Shown: positions 8,347 through 15,925 of the stretch, piece after piece
Numbering within the stretch: position 1 is the stretch's first letter
Layout of the letters: each line of letters begins with the position of its first letter
Origin: Thermoplasmata archaeon
Lineage (GTDB): Archaea > Thermoplasmatota > Thermoplasmata > Lutacidiplasmatales > UBA184
Length of the DNA: 31,547 nucleotides
Direction of reading: 5' to 3'
Assembly: GCA_021792485.1 (NCBI GenBank)
Contig: JAJYUO010000001.1
Coordinates: forward strand, 4,276 to 35,822
Made by a program: the position numbers and the translations under genes
The notes under the pieces: generated by a model
Told to the model about the DNA's origin: nothing
The model's database searches: none
What the model saw: the letters and a program-made list of their open reading frames with translations, nothing else

Positions 8347-8625
8347 CTATCCTCCGGCGATCGAGTGCAGGATGTCGACGACCCCGGCCCCCGAGAGGGG
8401 TGTCGATCCCGCAGTCGTTCCACTCACATCCTCCCCATCGATGAACACGCGCACGTGCCGGCGGAGGTGGCCAGTCTCGTCGCGCAGTTTGAACCTGAGG
8501 CGGGGGTACCGCTCTTCGAGACTATCGATCAGGTGATCGACCGAATCGGCTTCCACCGATTCGCGGGGCTTCGGACCGAACTGGCGGAGCCAACCGTCGA
8601 GTCGGACCTCGATGGTCGGGCCCAT
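8347..8625 (-). CDS. MoaD/ThiS-like ubiquitin-fold protein ending in Gly-Gly
   Basis: This 92-aa protein has the beta-grasp pattern of MoaD/ThiS/SAMP proteins: IEVRLDGWLRQF, a central VDHLIDSLEERYP helix, VRVFIDGEDV, and a C-terminal tail of VDILHSIAGG. The exact C-terminal diglycine is the functional hallmark: it is adenylated by an E1-like enzyme and then thiocarboxylated or conjugated to lysines. No E1-like (MoeB/UbaA), MoaE or thiamin gene is in the window, so it may be a molybdopterin-synthase sulfur carrier, a tRNA-thiolation carrier or a SAMP-type modifier. It is the first gene of a two-gene unit with the propeller protein. Confidence 0.85.
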   Translation of the reverse strand: MGPTIEVRLDGWLRQFGPKPRESVEADSVDHLIDSLEERYPRLRFKLRDETGHLRRHVRVFIDGEDVSGTTAGSTPLSGAGVVDILHSIAGG

Positions 8626-8645
8626 GGCGGGGAGAACGGGCCGGG

Positions 8646-8655
8646 GTATTCATAG
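8646..8655 (-). promoter_or_regulatory. Possible TATA box for the MoaD-like/propeller unit
   Basis: On the - strand this reads CTATGAATAC, centred about 25 nt upstream of the MoaD ATG at 8625. It is the only AT-rich patch in the intergenic region and there is no ribosome-binding site, consistent with a leaderless transcript. Confidence 0.45.
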
Positions 8656-8754
8656 TCGTCGGCAGGAAGCGGGCGAGGGCCGGGCTACGGTGGCCGTACC
8701 TGCGCGAAGATCCCGAAGGGAAGGCAGGCGAATTCGTTTGCGTTGAGCGATAGG

Positions 8755-8764
8755 TTTGAAATAC
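8755..8764 (+). promoter_or_regulatory. Possible TATA box for the four-TM protein
   Basis: TTTGAAATAC is centred about 25 nt upstream of ATG 8785 and supports that start over the in-frame TTG at 8743. It is inferred from spacing and composition only. Confidence 0.35.
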
Positions 8765-8784
8765 AGGACATCATCCGGGAATCT

Positions 8785-9177
8785 ATGCAAGGCGCCGAGT
8801 CGTACCCGAGGACAGCCTATCTTCTGTCTCTGGTTGGTGGCATCTTGGTGCTCTTCCTGAGCATCATCCTGGCGATCCTGTATGCCGTTCTCGCGTCGGT
8901 CAGCCTATCGTTCGGCTTCGGCTTCGCCGCGGGGATTGCCATCGGGTTGGCGGTATTGGCGCTCCTGATGGGGGTCCTGATACTGGTCTTCGCCCTTCGG
9001 ATGAAGAACCACCCCGAGAGCGCTCAGATGGCAGGAGTCGTTGTTCTCATCTGCGCGATCATCAGCTTCGTCGGAGGCGGAGGGTTCTACATCGGAGCCA
9101 TCCTCGCCATCGTCGGCGGGATCCTCGCGCTCATCTGGAAGCGGCCCGCCGCGACGACGTCGGCGCCATCGGCGTAA
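8785..9177 (+). CDS. Small four-TM membrane protein
   Basis: This is a 130-aa hydrophobic protein with four predicted membrane segments: YLLSLVGGILVLFLSIILAILYAVL, a Gly/Ala-rich FGFAAGIAIGLAVLALLM..LILVFAL stretch that may count as two, and VVVLICAIISFVGGGGFYIGAILAIVGGILALIW. The C-terminus is KRPAATTSAPSA, a short polar tail. The pattern resembles small DUF-type membrane proteins common in archaea, but I cannot name the family. The start is ATG 8785 on promoter spacing; TTG 8743 would add the polar stretch MSDRFEIQDIIRES. It stands alone, between the divergent MoaD unit and a gene-poor stretch. No function can be assigned. Confidence 0.7.
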   Translation: MQGAESYPRTAYLLSLVGGILVLFLSIILAILYAVLASVSLSFGFGFAAGIAIGLAVLALLMGVLILVFALRMKNHPESAQMAGVVVLICAIISFVGGGGFYIGAILAIVGGILALIWKRPAATTSAPSA

Positions 9178-9636
9178 ATCGGGTGCCGACCGCTCGACCG
9201 GGACGGGCCCTCCCGACGGACGTACCGTTCCCTCCGGGCGACGCGACCGCCCTCGCTCGCGCGTCGCCCCTAGCATAGCCGAATCCCCATTCCGAAAGAG
9301 CTGGCACATCCCTACGCGCATGAGGTGACAACCGGCACGAGCTGCGAGTGGGGGCCCGCGAGGGGGCGCAGGTTCGCCCTCCACTACGGCCCGGTGGCGT
9401 TCGGATCCGTACGCGGTTGGAGGAGTACGCCCAAGCGATGGAAGGAACCGTCGCGGGCAACGGACGGCACGACTCTTTGCTCCCTCGCCGCGGGGTGAGC
9501 TCGGATCGCCCCGCGCGCGAACGATCGGTATCGCGAACTCACCGATCGCGAGGTTCCGCACGAGCGGGAAATGCGCTGGTGGGCGTTCCCGTTCATCCAT
9601 TTGTATCTCTCCCTCCTATCGACGATGGGTTCTATC
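9178..9636 (+). other. Intergenic stretch with no assignable gene
   Basis: About 460 nt lie between the four-TM gene and the F420-type oxidoreductase. I see no recognisable gene, RNA or repeat. The last part (about 9516-9636) stays open in the frame of the downstream gene and looks mildly coding (for example DRYRELTDREVPHERE), so it may be a gene remnant or an N-terminal extension. A TTTGTAT-like patch at about 9599-9605 could be a promoter element for the downstream gene. Confidence 0.4.
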
Positions 9637-10236
9637 ATGTCCAAGCCGAAGATCGCCATCATCGGCCGCGGTCACGTGGCCAACGCCATTCAGCAGGGCG
9701 CCGAACGAGCCGGATACGAAGTTCGAACGACGGGCCACGATGCGAAGGACGTTTCCCTCGCAGCATCGTGGGGCGACGTCCTCATCCTCGCAGTGCCGGG
9801 ACCGGCCCGAAGGGCGACGGTGCAGGAGCTCGGCGACGTTCGCGGGAAGGTTCTGGTCGATCCGACGAATCTGCTGAGTCCCGACTACTCGTCCTATACG
9901 GGGGACCCGAGCAAAAGCGGCGCAGAGGAACTCCAAGAATGGGCGGCCGGCGCTCGCGTGGTCAAAGCATTCAATACGGTGTTCGCGGTGCACATGTCGA
10001 CGGGGAAGATTCAAGGCGAGCCGATCAGCCTCTTCGTGGCCGCGGACGATCCGGAAGCGAAGGCCCAGGTCCTCCGGCTCGGCAAGGATATCGGTTTCCA
10101 CGCGGTCGATGCGGGACCTCTGAGGAACGCCCGCATGCTCGAGCCGCTTGGGGTGCTCAACATCCAGCTCTCGAGGGGTCCGTCGCACTACGGTCCTGGC
10201 ATCGGGTTCAGACTGATCGGTGCCCCGTCCAAATAG
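9637..10236 (+). CDS. F420H2:NADP oxidoreductase-like NAD(P)-binding protein
   Basis: This 199-aa protein has an N-terminal dinucleotide-binding fold KIAIIGRGHVANAI (GxGxxA pattern), then DVLILAVPGPA, LVDPTNLLSPDY, and the characteristic VVKAFNTVFA segment of F420-dependent NADP reductases (Fno/NpdG). It is slightly shorter than classical Fno (about 210-225 aa). The Gly-rich turn reads GRGHV rather than GTGxx, so the cofactor preference could differ. Family members shuttle hydride between F420H2 and NADP+ in the cytoplasm. ATG 9637 puts the start just before the first strand; ATG 9625 adds four residues and is equally possible. Confidence 0.8.
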   Translation: MSKPKIAIIGRGHVANAIQQGAERAGYEVRTTGHDAKDVSLAASWGDVLILAVPGPARRATVQELGDVRGKVLVDPTNLLSPDYSSYTGDPSKSGAEELQEWAAGARVVKAFNTVFAVHMSTGKIQGEPISLFVAADDPEAKAQVLRLGKDIGFHAVDAGPLRNARMLEPLGVLNIQLSRGPSHYGPGIGFRLIGAPSK

Positions 10237-10325
10237 CCGGCTCTGCCGCCGCCTCGCGACCCCCGGACGGGACGGCGGTTCCGAGCCCCCGCCCTCCCAC
10301 CGAAGCGCTCAAGGGAATCCGCCGT

Positions 10326-10544
10326 ATGCATGCGCGACAGGATTCCCGCATGCCGCGGCCGGCTCCCGGCTCCGAATCAGTCCTCCCGAACCCGTTTCCC
10401 TCCCGCTGCCCGGTCTGTGAAGGGCTCCTGAGCCCTCCGGTCAGCGGGGACGTCCATTGCTACGTCTACTGCCTTCGGTGCGGCACGGAGTTTCAACTAG
10501 ATGACCCTCGCCTGACCGTTCCAAGGACCGACACGCCGGGATAG
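10326..10544 (+). CDS. Small zinc-ribbon protein, 72 aa
   Basis: The predicted peptide has a polar, Pro-rich N-terminus, then RCPVCEGLL and, 14 residues later, CYVYCLRCGTEFQLDDP. CxxC followed by CxxCG is the classic zinc-ribbon (rubredoxin-knuckle) pattern. The protein is too short for another domain. The start could be ATG 10326 or ATG 10350. No ribosome-binding site is visible. It sits between the F420-type oxidoreductase and a methyltransferase on the same strand; the function is unknown. Confidence is limited because it is short, but the four ordered Cys are unlikely by chance. Confidence 0.55.
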   Translation: MHARQDSRMPRPAPGSESVLPNPFPSRCPVCEGLLSPPVSGDVHCYVYCLRCGTEFQLDDPRLTVPRTDTPG

Positions 10545-10616
10545 CCACGAGCCGAACGGACAAGCTCATCAGCCGTCCGGCTCGTGGTCGATCGGATGCC
10601 GAGGCGCGGGCCGCTC

Positions 10617-11336
10617 ATGTTCCACGAACTCGCCGCGATCTACGACCTAACCTACGCGGCGAAAGACTACCGCCACGAATGCCGGGCGTTGAAGGACCTT
10701 GCCGGCGCGTCGGCCCACGGGCCGGTCGAACGCTGGCTCGATGTGGCGTGCGGCACCGGTCGTCATCTCGAGTTCCTCCGGCGCGACTACGAGGTTGTGG
10801 GCGTCGACCTGAGCCCCCAGATGTTGCGCATCGCCCGGCGTCGACTGCCGGGGATCCGACTCGTGACAGGCGACATGCGCACGTTCGATCTCGGAGAACG
10901 GTTCGACGTTCTCAGTTGCCTATTCAGCGCCATCGGCCACCTTTCGTCCGAGCGGGAGCTGGCAAGGACGTTCGCGAACTTCGCGCGTCACCTCCGGCCC
11001 GGTGGGGTCGCGATCGTGGAACCGTGGATCGATCCTCGCGATTGGAAGCCCGGACACATCCATCTGGTGACGCAACAGAACTCCGAGCGAACGTTCGTGC
11101 GTTTGGCCACGTCGCGCCGCCGGAGGAACCGGTCGTTGATCCATTACCACTACCTTTTAGCCGAGCCGGGGAAAGAGGTTCGTTACCGGGACGATATCGA
11201 CGTGGGCCTCATGGTACCGCGTGAACGAATCGCCGAGATCCTGCGACAGGCCGGGTTCCGGGTTCGGTTTGTGCGACCTCCCGAATTTTCGACCGGCCGC
11301 GGTCTGATCGTGGGCCGCCGATCGCGCGATGGGTGA
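10617..11336 (+). CDS. SAM-dependent methyltransferase, class I (DesVI/TylM1-like)
   Basis: This 239-aa protein starts with FHELAAIYDLTYAAKDY, typical of the small-molecule N-methyltransferase group. Motif I is LDVACGTGRHL, the acidic residue after strand 2 is in VVGVDLSPQML, motif II is GDMRTFDLGERFDVL, and LRPGGVAIVEPW is the post-core segment. These place it confidently among class I SAM methyltransferases, near enzymes that N-methylate amino sugars, but the acceptor is unknown. ATG 10617 fits the family N-terminus; GTG 10584 and ATG 10596 lie upstream in frame. The gene ends 152 nt before the 3' end of the oppositely oriented tRNA. Confidence 0.87.
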   Translation: MFHELAAIYDLTYAAKDYRHECRALKDLAGASAHGPVERWLDVACGTGRHLEFLRRDYEVVGVDLSPQMLRIARRRLPGIRLVTGDMRTFDLGERFDVLSCLFSAIGHLSSERELARTFANFARHLRPGGVAIVEPWIDPRDWKPGHIHLVTQQNSERTFVRLATSRRRRNRSLIHYHYLLAEPGKEVRYRDDIDVGLMVPRERIAEILRQAGFRVRFVRPPEFSTGRGLIVGRRSRDG

Positions 11337-11377
11337 TCGGCGGGAGGACGATTGAAGTCGGGCGACCCGGATCCGAT

Positions 11378-11424
11378 CGCTCGATCCGAGCGCGGGAGGA
11401 TGGACGGGGGGAAGCCCCCCATCC
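11378..11424. terminator. Two consecutive GC hairpins between converging transcripts
   Basis: A perfect 6-bp stem (CGCTCG/CGAGCG, 11378-11392) is followed by a stem of six G and six C (11406-11411 with 11415-11420) extended by GGAT/ATCC. They sit between the methyltransferase (+) and the tRNA (-). There is no clear T-tract, so termination is only inferred from position. Confidence 0.3.
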
Positions 11425-11488
11425 ATTCGAGGACACGTTTTCCCGTTGATGGCCGACGGGATGGACCTTCCGGGCGTCGGTCCCGAGT

Positions 11489-11590
11489 GTCGGAGGGGGG
11501 ATTTGAACCCCCGGCCCCAGGATCTCTCCCGCGGTGCGCCCGCGCACCGCGCTATGAGTCCCGTGCTCTACCAGGCTGAGCCACTCCGAC
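11489..11590 (-). tRNA. tRNA with CAU anticodon (elongator Met most likely) containing an intron
   Basis: On the - strand the gene folds as a full cloverleaf: acceptor GTCGGAG/CTCCGAC, D stem GCTC/GAGC, anticodon stem CGGGA/TCCTG, anticodon loop CTCATAA with CAT at 34-36, T stem GGGGG/CCCCC with TTCAAAT loop, and discriminator A. The mature length is 73 nt without CCA. The G1-C72 pair and lack of the GGG/CCC anticodon stem argue against an initiator. A tRNA-Ile2 (CAU with modified C34) is the main alternative. It lies 46 nt downstream of rps3ae on the same strand and may be co-transcribed. Confidence 0.93.
11524..11552 (-). other. 29-nt tRNA intron at position 37/38
   Basis: The insertion falls between nucleotides 37 and 38 of the anticodon loop, the canonical archaeal site. 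It folds into a strong hairpin (stem GCGGTGCG/CGCACCGC) that, with the anticodon stem, should form the bulge-helix-bulge cut by the tRNA splicing endonuclease. Confidence 0.85.
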
Positions 11591-11636
11591 AGGAAACCGA
11601 CCGGTGGACCGGGCCATCGCCCCCTCCGACCCGTAT

Positions 11637-12350
11637 CTACGCCGACGGAGCCGGAGCATCCGCGGCGGTCGGCATCGCGTCGCTGTCGGAAGGGGCGCCG
11701 ACCTCCGCCGCCTCTGAAGACGGAAGTTCCTCCGCGATCTGTCCGAGCACGTCGGAGCGACGGATCTCGATCTTCTTGAGTGGATACAACGGCTTCACAC
11801 CGTGAGCGAGGAGCTTCGTGAGCTCCCCCCCGAGCACCTCCCGGACGAGCTCGACGGCCGAGCGCTGGGCGGCCTCCTCGACGAGGATCTCCTCGATCCG
11901 GTGGCGCAGCTCGGCGCGCAGACGGGTCTGCAGGCGTTGCTCCCCGACGGCGACCGGCTTGAGCACCATCTTGACGGCATCGCGGGTAGTCACCTCGACC
12001 GAGAGGTCGATCTTCGACCGCTTTCGGCGGGCGAGGCGGCGCACGTAGTCGCTCGTGAGCTCGTGCCCGATGAACTGGGTCTGGGCGACCTGATCGGCGC
12101 CTACCTGCGTGATCTGGAAACGGAGCTTGACATGGGCCTTGGCGAGATCGGCCCCGCCCGAAACCTCCTCGAGGGTCGTCTCTAGCGTGCGCCCGGCCAA
12201 CTGCTCCGGTTCGTTGGCCGGTGTCTCGCCGAGGAGCGCGTGCTGGAAGAGACCGGGGGCCTGGACTCGGTACCAGATCTTGGACCGCCACTTGTCCTTG
12301 ACCGTCCGCGCTGCGGCCGCCTTGCGAGTGGGGGTCTCTTTCTCGGGCAT
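11637..12350 (-). CDS. rps3ae: Ribosomal protein S3Ae (eS1)
   Basis: This is a 237-aa small-subunit protein found in archaea and eukaryotes but not in this form in bacteria. The sequence follows the family from the basic N-terminus (KDKWRSKIWYRVQAPGLF) through GRTLETTLEE, KLRFQITQV and FIGHELTSDYVRRLARRKRSKID to the C-terminal KKIEIRRSDVL. The last 25 residues are an acidic/Ala-rich tail, common in high-GC archaea. ATG 12350 gives the normal start. It is the best single marker in the window that the host is an archaeon. The downstream tRNA is on the same strand; the upstream gene is divergent. Confidence 0.97.
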   Translation of the reverse strand: MPEKETPTRKAAAARTVKDKWRSKIWYRVQAPGLFQHALLGETPANEPEQLAGRTLETTLEEVSGGADLAKAHVKLRFQITQVGADQVAQTQFIGHELTSDYVRRLARRKRSKIDLSVEVTTRDAVKMVLKPVAVGEQRLQTRLRAELRHRIEEILVEEAAQRSAVELVREVLGGELTKLLAHGVKPLYPLKKIEIRRSDVLGQIAEELPSSEAAEVGAPSDSDAMPTAADAPAPSA

Positions 12351-12379
12351 TTTCGAGGGGCCGACCGAGCGGGGTGCCG

Positions 12380-12388
12380 TACTTAATG
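12380..12388 (-). promoter_or_regulatory. Possible TATA box for rps3ae
   Basis: On the - strand this reads CATTAAGTA, centred about 34 nt upstream of ATG 12350, implying a leader of under 10 nt. It is the only AT-rich patch in this part of the divergent intergenic region. Confidence 0.45.
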
Positions 12389-12477
12389 CTGGCGACGGGC
12401 AGGCATCCCGTTTCGATCGGGGCTTCCCTCCGGGCGGTCCTCCCTTGCTCGGGCGAATCGATGGTCGCTCGGCAAAC

Positions 12478-12486
12478 GAGATAACC
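12478..12486 (+). promoter_or_regulatory. Possible TATA box for the MoxR-type ATPase
   Basis: GAGATAACC lies about 25 nt upstream of ATG 12507, with no ribosome-binding site between, consistent with a leaderless start. The match is weak. Confidence 0.3.
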
Positions 12487-12506
12487 GCATCCCAGCTCCG
12501 CGCCGC

Positions 12507-14045
12507 ATGGCCGCGGCCGCCCGCCCAGAGTCGATTCCTGTCGGATCTCGCGCGAGCGCTCAGGACCTGAGGGCGGCAGGCGAGGTCGCGGTACGTTCGG
12601 CGGAACGCCTGCGCGCTCGCATTCTCGAGCGGCTCAGCGCCTCTCAGAAGGCCGGGGCCGCTCGGACCGAAGCGCTCGCCGCGCTCTTCCCGCACACGGT
12701 CCTACCGGCCCAGACCTACGAGGACCTGACCGCCGCCCTCCTCTCGGGAGCCCATGTCCTCTTCTTCGGCCCTTCCGGTGCGGGCAAGACGAGCCTCGCG
12801 AAGGACCTGTGGGAGCTGTTCCCAAAGGAGGCGTGGGCCGTCCAGGGCTGCCCGGTGCTCGACCATCCGCTGAGCATCGTCGATCCGGATACCGCGGACC
12901 GCTTCCCTCCCTGCCCGATCTGCCGTCGGCGGTTCGCGCCGGAACACGACGCGACCCGTTTCGATCCACGATCGATCGACGCATCGGCGGTCCCCGCCGA
13001 GCTCGTTCGGCTGCACGAGGGCTTCGGCTTCGCCCGCCTCCAGGGGAGTTCCGAGGTCTTCCCCGACCACCTCACGGGAAACATCAATCTCCGCCGTCTC
13101 GAAGAGATCGGCGACCCGATGAGCCCCCTCGTCCTCGAGCCCGGCAAGCTGCTCCAAGCGAACCGCGGCATGCTCCTCGTCGACGAGATCGGGAAGCTGC
13201 CGCTGGGCACGCAGAACGTACTGCTCCAAGCGCTGCAGGAGGGGACCGTCACTCCGGCCAAGACCCGCGAGAGCTTCCCCGCCGAGTTCCTCGCCGTCTG
13301 CACGTCGAACCTCTCCGATCTCGACAACATCAACGACCCGCTTTCCGACCGACTCTCGAGCCTCCACGTCGGCTACAACCGCCATCATGCGGACAACCGG
13401 CGGATCGTGACCGTAGGGGGAGGGGACCGTCCCTTCGGCTTCGTACCCGAGATTCTCACGGACGCGGGAATCCGCGTGATCGAGGCCTGGCGCTTGCGGA
13501 ACTCGGACGACAATCCCGATATCGGGGAGGTCGGCTCGAACCGAACGCTCATCGACGTTGCGGCGCGCACGAGCGCGATCGCGTTGCTCCAGGGGCGTTC
13601 GATCCCGAACCCGGACGACCTCAAGTGCGGGCTGATCCACGCGATGCGCGGGCGCATCCGGGCGCGCAGCGGCGAGTCGTTCCAACAGAACGAGAAGCGT
13701 GTCGCCGAGTTCGTCGGGCAGTACCTCGAGCCGGCGCTGAAGCGCAGCGCCGGGGTCTACTGGTGCCGGTTCTTTCGCGGGCCCCTCAAGGAGAGGGACC
13801 CGGACGCCCAGAGCCTGATCGGGGAAGGGCGACGGCTCACCTCCGATCCGAAGCTCGCCGCCCAGCTCCACAACGAGGGAGAGCTGTTCCCGCAGTTCCG
13901 CGGATTCGCCGCATGGGTAGGCTCCATCGAGCACCCGCCCGCGAGCCTCGGGAACCACGCCGTGGCGCTCGAGGAGTTCCGGTTGCTCGAGCAGTTCTCG
14001 CTCTTCTCCTGCCCGGAGGGCGTGGACGACGACGCCAGCCTCTGA
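12507..14045 (+). CDS. MoxR/ChlI-type AAA+ ATPase
   Basis: This 512-aa protein has an N-terminal helical region, Walker A GPSGAGKT (88-95), Walker B LLVDEIGK (223-230), the sensor segment VCTSNLSD, and an arginine-finger-type stretch SDRLSSL, as in magnesium-chelatase ChlI/MoxR AAA+ proteins. A CPIC knuckle at 136-139 lies in an insert between Walker A and B, an unusual feature that may bind zinc. The C-terminal 150 residues match no domain I know. Such ATPases work with VWA-domain partners to remodel or load metal into target proteins. The VWA gene follows directly. No cobalt or magnesium chelatase large subunit is present, so a chaperone role is more likely than porphyrin chelation. Confidence 0.85.
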   Translation: MAAAARPESIPVGSRASAQDLRAAGEVAVRSAERLRARILERLSASQKAGAARTEALAALFPHTVLPAQTYEDLTAALLSGAHVLFFGPSGAGKTSLAKDLWELFPKEAWAVQGCPVLDHPLSIVDPDTADRFPPCPICRRRFAPEHDATRFDPRSIDASAVPAELVRLHEGFGFARLQGSSEVFPDHLTGNINLRRLEEIGDPMSPLVLEPGKLLQANRGMLLVDEIGKLPLGTQNVLLQALQEGTVTPAKTRESFPAEFLAVCTSNLSDLDNINDPLSDRLSSLHVGYNRHHADNRRIVTVGGGDRPFGFVPEILTDAGIRVIEAWRLRNSDDNPDIGEVGSNRTLIDVAARTSAIALLQGRSIPNPDDLKCGLIHAMRGRIRARSGESFQQNEKRVAEFVGQYLEPALKRSAGVYWCRFFRGPLKERDPDAQSLIGEGRRLTSDPKLAAQLHNEGELFPQFRGFAAWVGSIEHPPASLGNHAVALEEFRLLEQFSLFSCPEGVDDDASL

Positions 14046-14160
14046 CGCCGAGATCCACCTGCCCGACTGCGCGGGGTACCCGGACGACGTCCGCTCCGCC
14101 GACCTTCTCGACACGCTGGATCCCGCCGCGCTCGTACGGGCCGTCGCCGAGAACGGCGCA

Positions 14161-15834
14161 TTGGGCGCGCACGCGCTGGTCCGGGAACGCGCCCGCGAGG
14201 ACGCCGAACTGGAGCGGCGCCTCGCCGCCCTGCGCGAGCGGGTCCGCCGGCAGGCGGAGCGTGACATCGTGCGCTCGGCCGAAGGGTACGATCGGCGCCT
14301 AGAGGAGCTCTCGATCGCGGAACGCCGCACGAAGGAGGAGATCGACCGGGAGATCGCCCAGTTGGAAGAGAAGCTGCGCGCGAGCCGGGCCCGGGGGCGC
14401 GCGGCCTTCGCTTTACCCGAACTGGCGCCCGAGGTTACCGCCGCCCTCCTGCTCCCGACCGCCTCCTGGAACCAACCTCCCCACCTCTCGCTGTGGCAGC
14501 GCCTGCGGGCCTGGTTCTCCCGTCTCTTCGCCCGCCTCTTCCACCGACGATCGGCCGGGGCGAGGCCCGAGCCCGAAGCCGGCCGCCGCCTCCCGATCGC
14601 CGCTCTCTCGGTGGACGGCCGGACCTTGGGACCTTCCGCGCTCGGAGAAGCGCTCGCCCGACTCTCGGCGGACCAAGAGACGGAACTCTCCGAGCGCGTC
14701 GGTCAGCAGATCCGAACGAGCGAGAGCGACCTTCGGAGGCAGGCCGAGCAGAAGCGACGCGACGCCGAGGCCCAGCGTCGCCGGCTGGAAGAGGAGAAGC
14801 ACGCTGCCCTCGCGCGTGACCAGACAGAGATCGAACGAAAAGTCCGGGAGGCCGAGGACCGTCGGATCGATCGCGAACTGCGGGAGCGCGGGATGGTGGT
14901 GACGACTCCTCAGGGCCTCGCGGTCACCTACGCCCTGGTCGAGCGATTCGCCCGCCTCTTGTTGGCGGAGGAGGAGCACCGAGTCCCGGCGGAAGTGCGG
15001 TTCGCCCTCCGAGGCGGTGCCGCCACGGGGATCTACGAGAAGGCGCGCCTCCGTCAGCCGGACGAGGTCGCCCGCCTCGACGTTCCGAGTTCGCTGATCG
15101 CGGCCCGGCTCGTAGGGCAGAAGCACTTGGACGAGTCGACGAGCTACATTTACCGCGAGGCGACGGGCGAGACCGTCCAAGTCGTGCTCGCCCTCGATCG
15201 CTCGGGCAGCATGGCCGAGGACGGCAAGCTCGAGGCGGCGAAGAAGGCCTTGCTCGCGCTCTACGTCGCGATCCGTCGCAAATACCCGACCGCGACGATC
15301 GACGTTCTCGCCTTCGATAACGTCGTCCAGGTGATGGATCTTGCGGAGCTCTGGAGCTCTTCCCCCGGCGCCTTCACGAACACGGCCGAGGCGCTTCGGA
15401 CCGCGGCCCACCTCTTCGGTAGCGCGCGGGCGGTGAGCCGACGGGAGTTCTTCCTCATCACCGACGGCCTTCCCGAGGCCTACACCGATACGGACGGCAT
15501 CGTCCGGGCCGGTCAGCTGGACTCCGCGATGAGCGCGGCCCTCGACCGCGCTAGGGAGCTCGCCAAGGTCCGGCCCCTCCGCTTCTCGATGATTCTCCTG
15601 AAATCGCCGCACGCCGAGTACGAAACGGCCGCGCGGGCGATCGCGCGCACGATCGGCGGCGAGCTCGTGGTGACGGATCCGTCCCGACTGGGCGTCGAAC
15701 TTTTGGTACGGTGGGCCCACGACACCGAGGTCGTGCACCGCCCGGTCGCCGCAGCCCCCCTGGCAGTGCCGAAGCCCTCGGCGGCCGCGGGCGCGGGCCG
15801 ACGTCGGCGCGCCGATCGCCGCATGGGGGGCTGA
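14161..15834 (+). CDS. VWA-domain protein with coiled coil, partner of the MoxR ATPase
   Basis: From TTG 14161 the protein is 557 aa. It has an N-terminal helical/coiled-coil region (to residue 70), a basic RLFARLFHRR patch, a long charged coiled coil (about 160-240), and a C-terminal von Willebrand A domain with a MIDAS: DRSGS (346-350), a Thr in FTNTAEAL, and ITDGLPEA. All MIDAS parts are intact, so metal-dependent partner binding is likely. The true start is unclear: in this frame codons from 14044 to 14160 are overwhelmingly G/C-ending and look translated, yet contain no ATG, GTG or TTG. A CTG at 14059 or a +1 shift at the upstream stop is possible. It pairs with the preceding AAA+ ATPase. 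Confidence 0.85.
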   Translation: MGAHALVRERAREDAELERRLAALRERVRRQAERDIVRSAEGYDRRLEELSIAERRTKEEIDREIAQLEEKLRASRARGRAAFALPELAPEVTAALLLPTASWNQPPHLSLWQRLRAWFSRLFARLFHRRSAGARPEPEAGRRLPIAALSVDGRTLGPSALGEALARLSADQETELSERVGQQIRTSESDLRRQAEQKRRDAEAQRRRLEEEKHAALARDQTEIERKVREAEDRRIDRELRERGMVVTTPQGLAVTYALVERFARLLLAEEEHRVPAEVRFALRGGAATGIYEKARLRQPDEVARLDVPSSLIAARLVGQKHLDESTSYIYREATGETVQVVLALDRSGSMAEDGKLEAAKKALLALYVAIRRKYPTATIDVLAFDNVVQVMDLAELWSSSPGAFTNTAEALRTAAHLFGSARAVSRREFFLITDGLPEAYTDTDGIVRAGQLDSAMSAALDRARELAKVRPLRFSMILLKSPHAEYETAARAIARTIGGELVVTDPSRLGVELLVRWAHDTEVVHRPVAAAPLAVPKPSAAAGAGRRRRADRRMGG

Positions 15835-15880
15835 CCGCCCGCTCCGAGCCGACCGGCGGATTCGTCTCCGAGCCGGCTCA

Positions 15881-15889
15881 ATCTTTATC
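15881..15889 (+). promoter_or_regulatory. Possible TATA box for the 144-aa coiled-coil gene
   Basis: ATCTTTATC is the only AT-rich patch after the VWA stop. It lies about 25 nt upstream of TTG 15911 and 40 nt upstream of ATG 15926, so it does not settle the start. Confidence 0.35.
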
Positions 15890-15925
15890 CGCTGCCCCGG
15901 ACCTAGCGCGTTGGGTCGATCGATC

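Noticed and set aside
11489..11590. tRNA pseudogene because of the long anticodon loop
   Set aside because: Removing 29 nt at position 37/38 gives a perfect 73-nt cloverleaf, so it is an intron-containing gene.
12702..14330. Long open frame (542 codons) on the - strand opposite the MoxR/VWA genes
   Set aside because: It is a mirror of GC-rich coding sequence; its translation has no recognisable domain, while the + strand frame has full AAA+ motifs.
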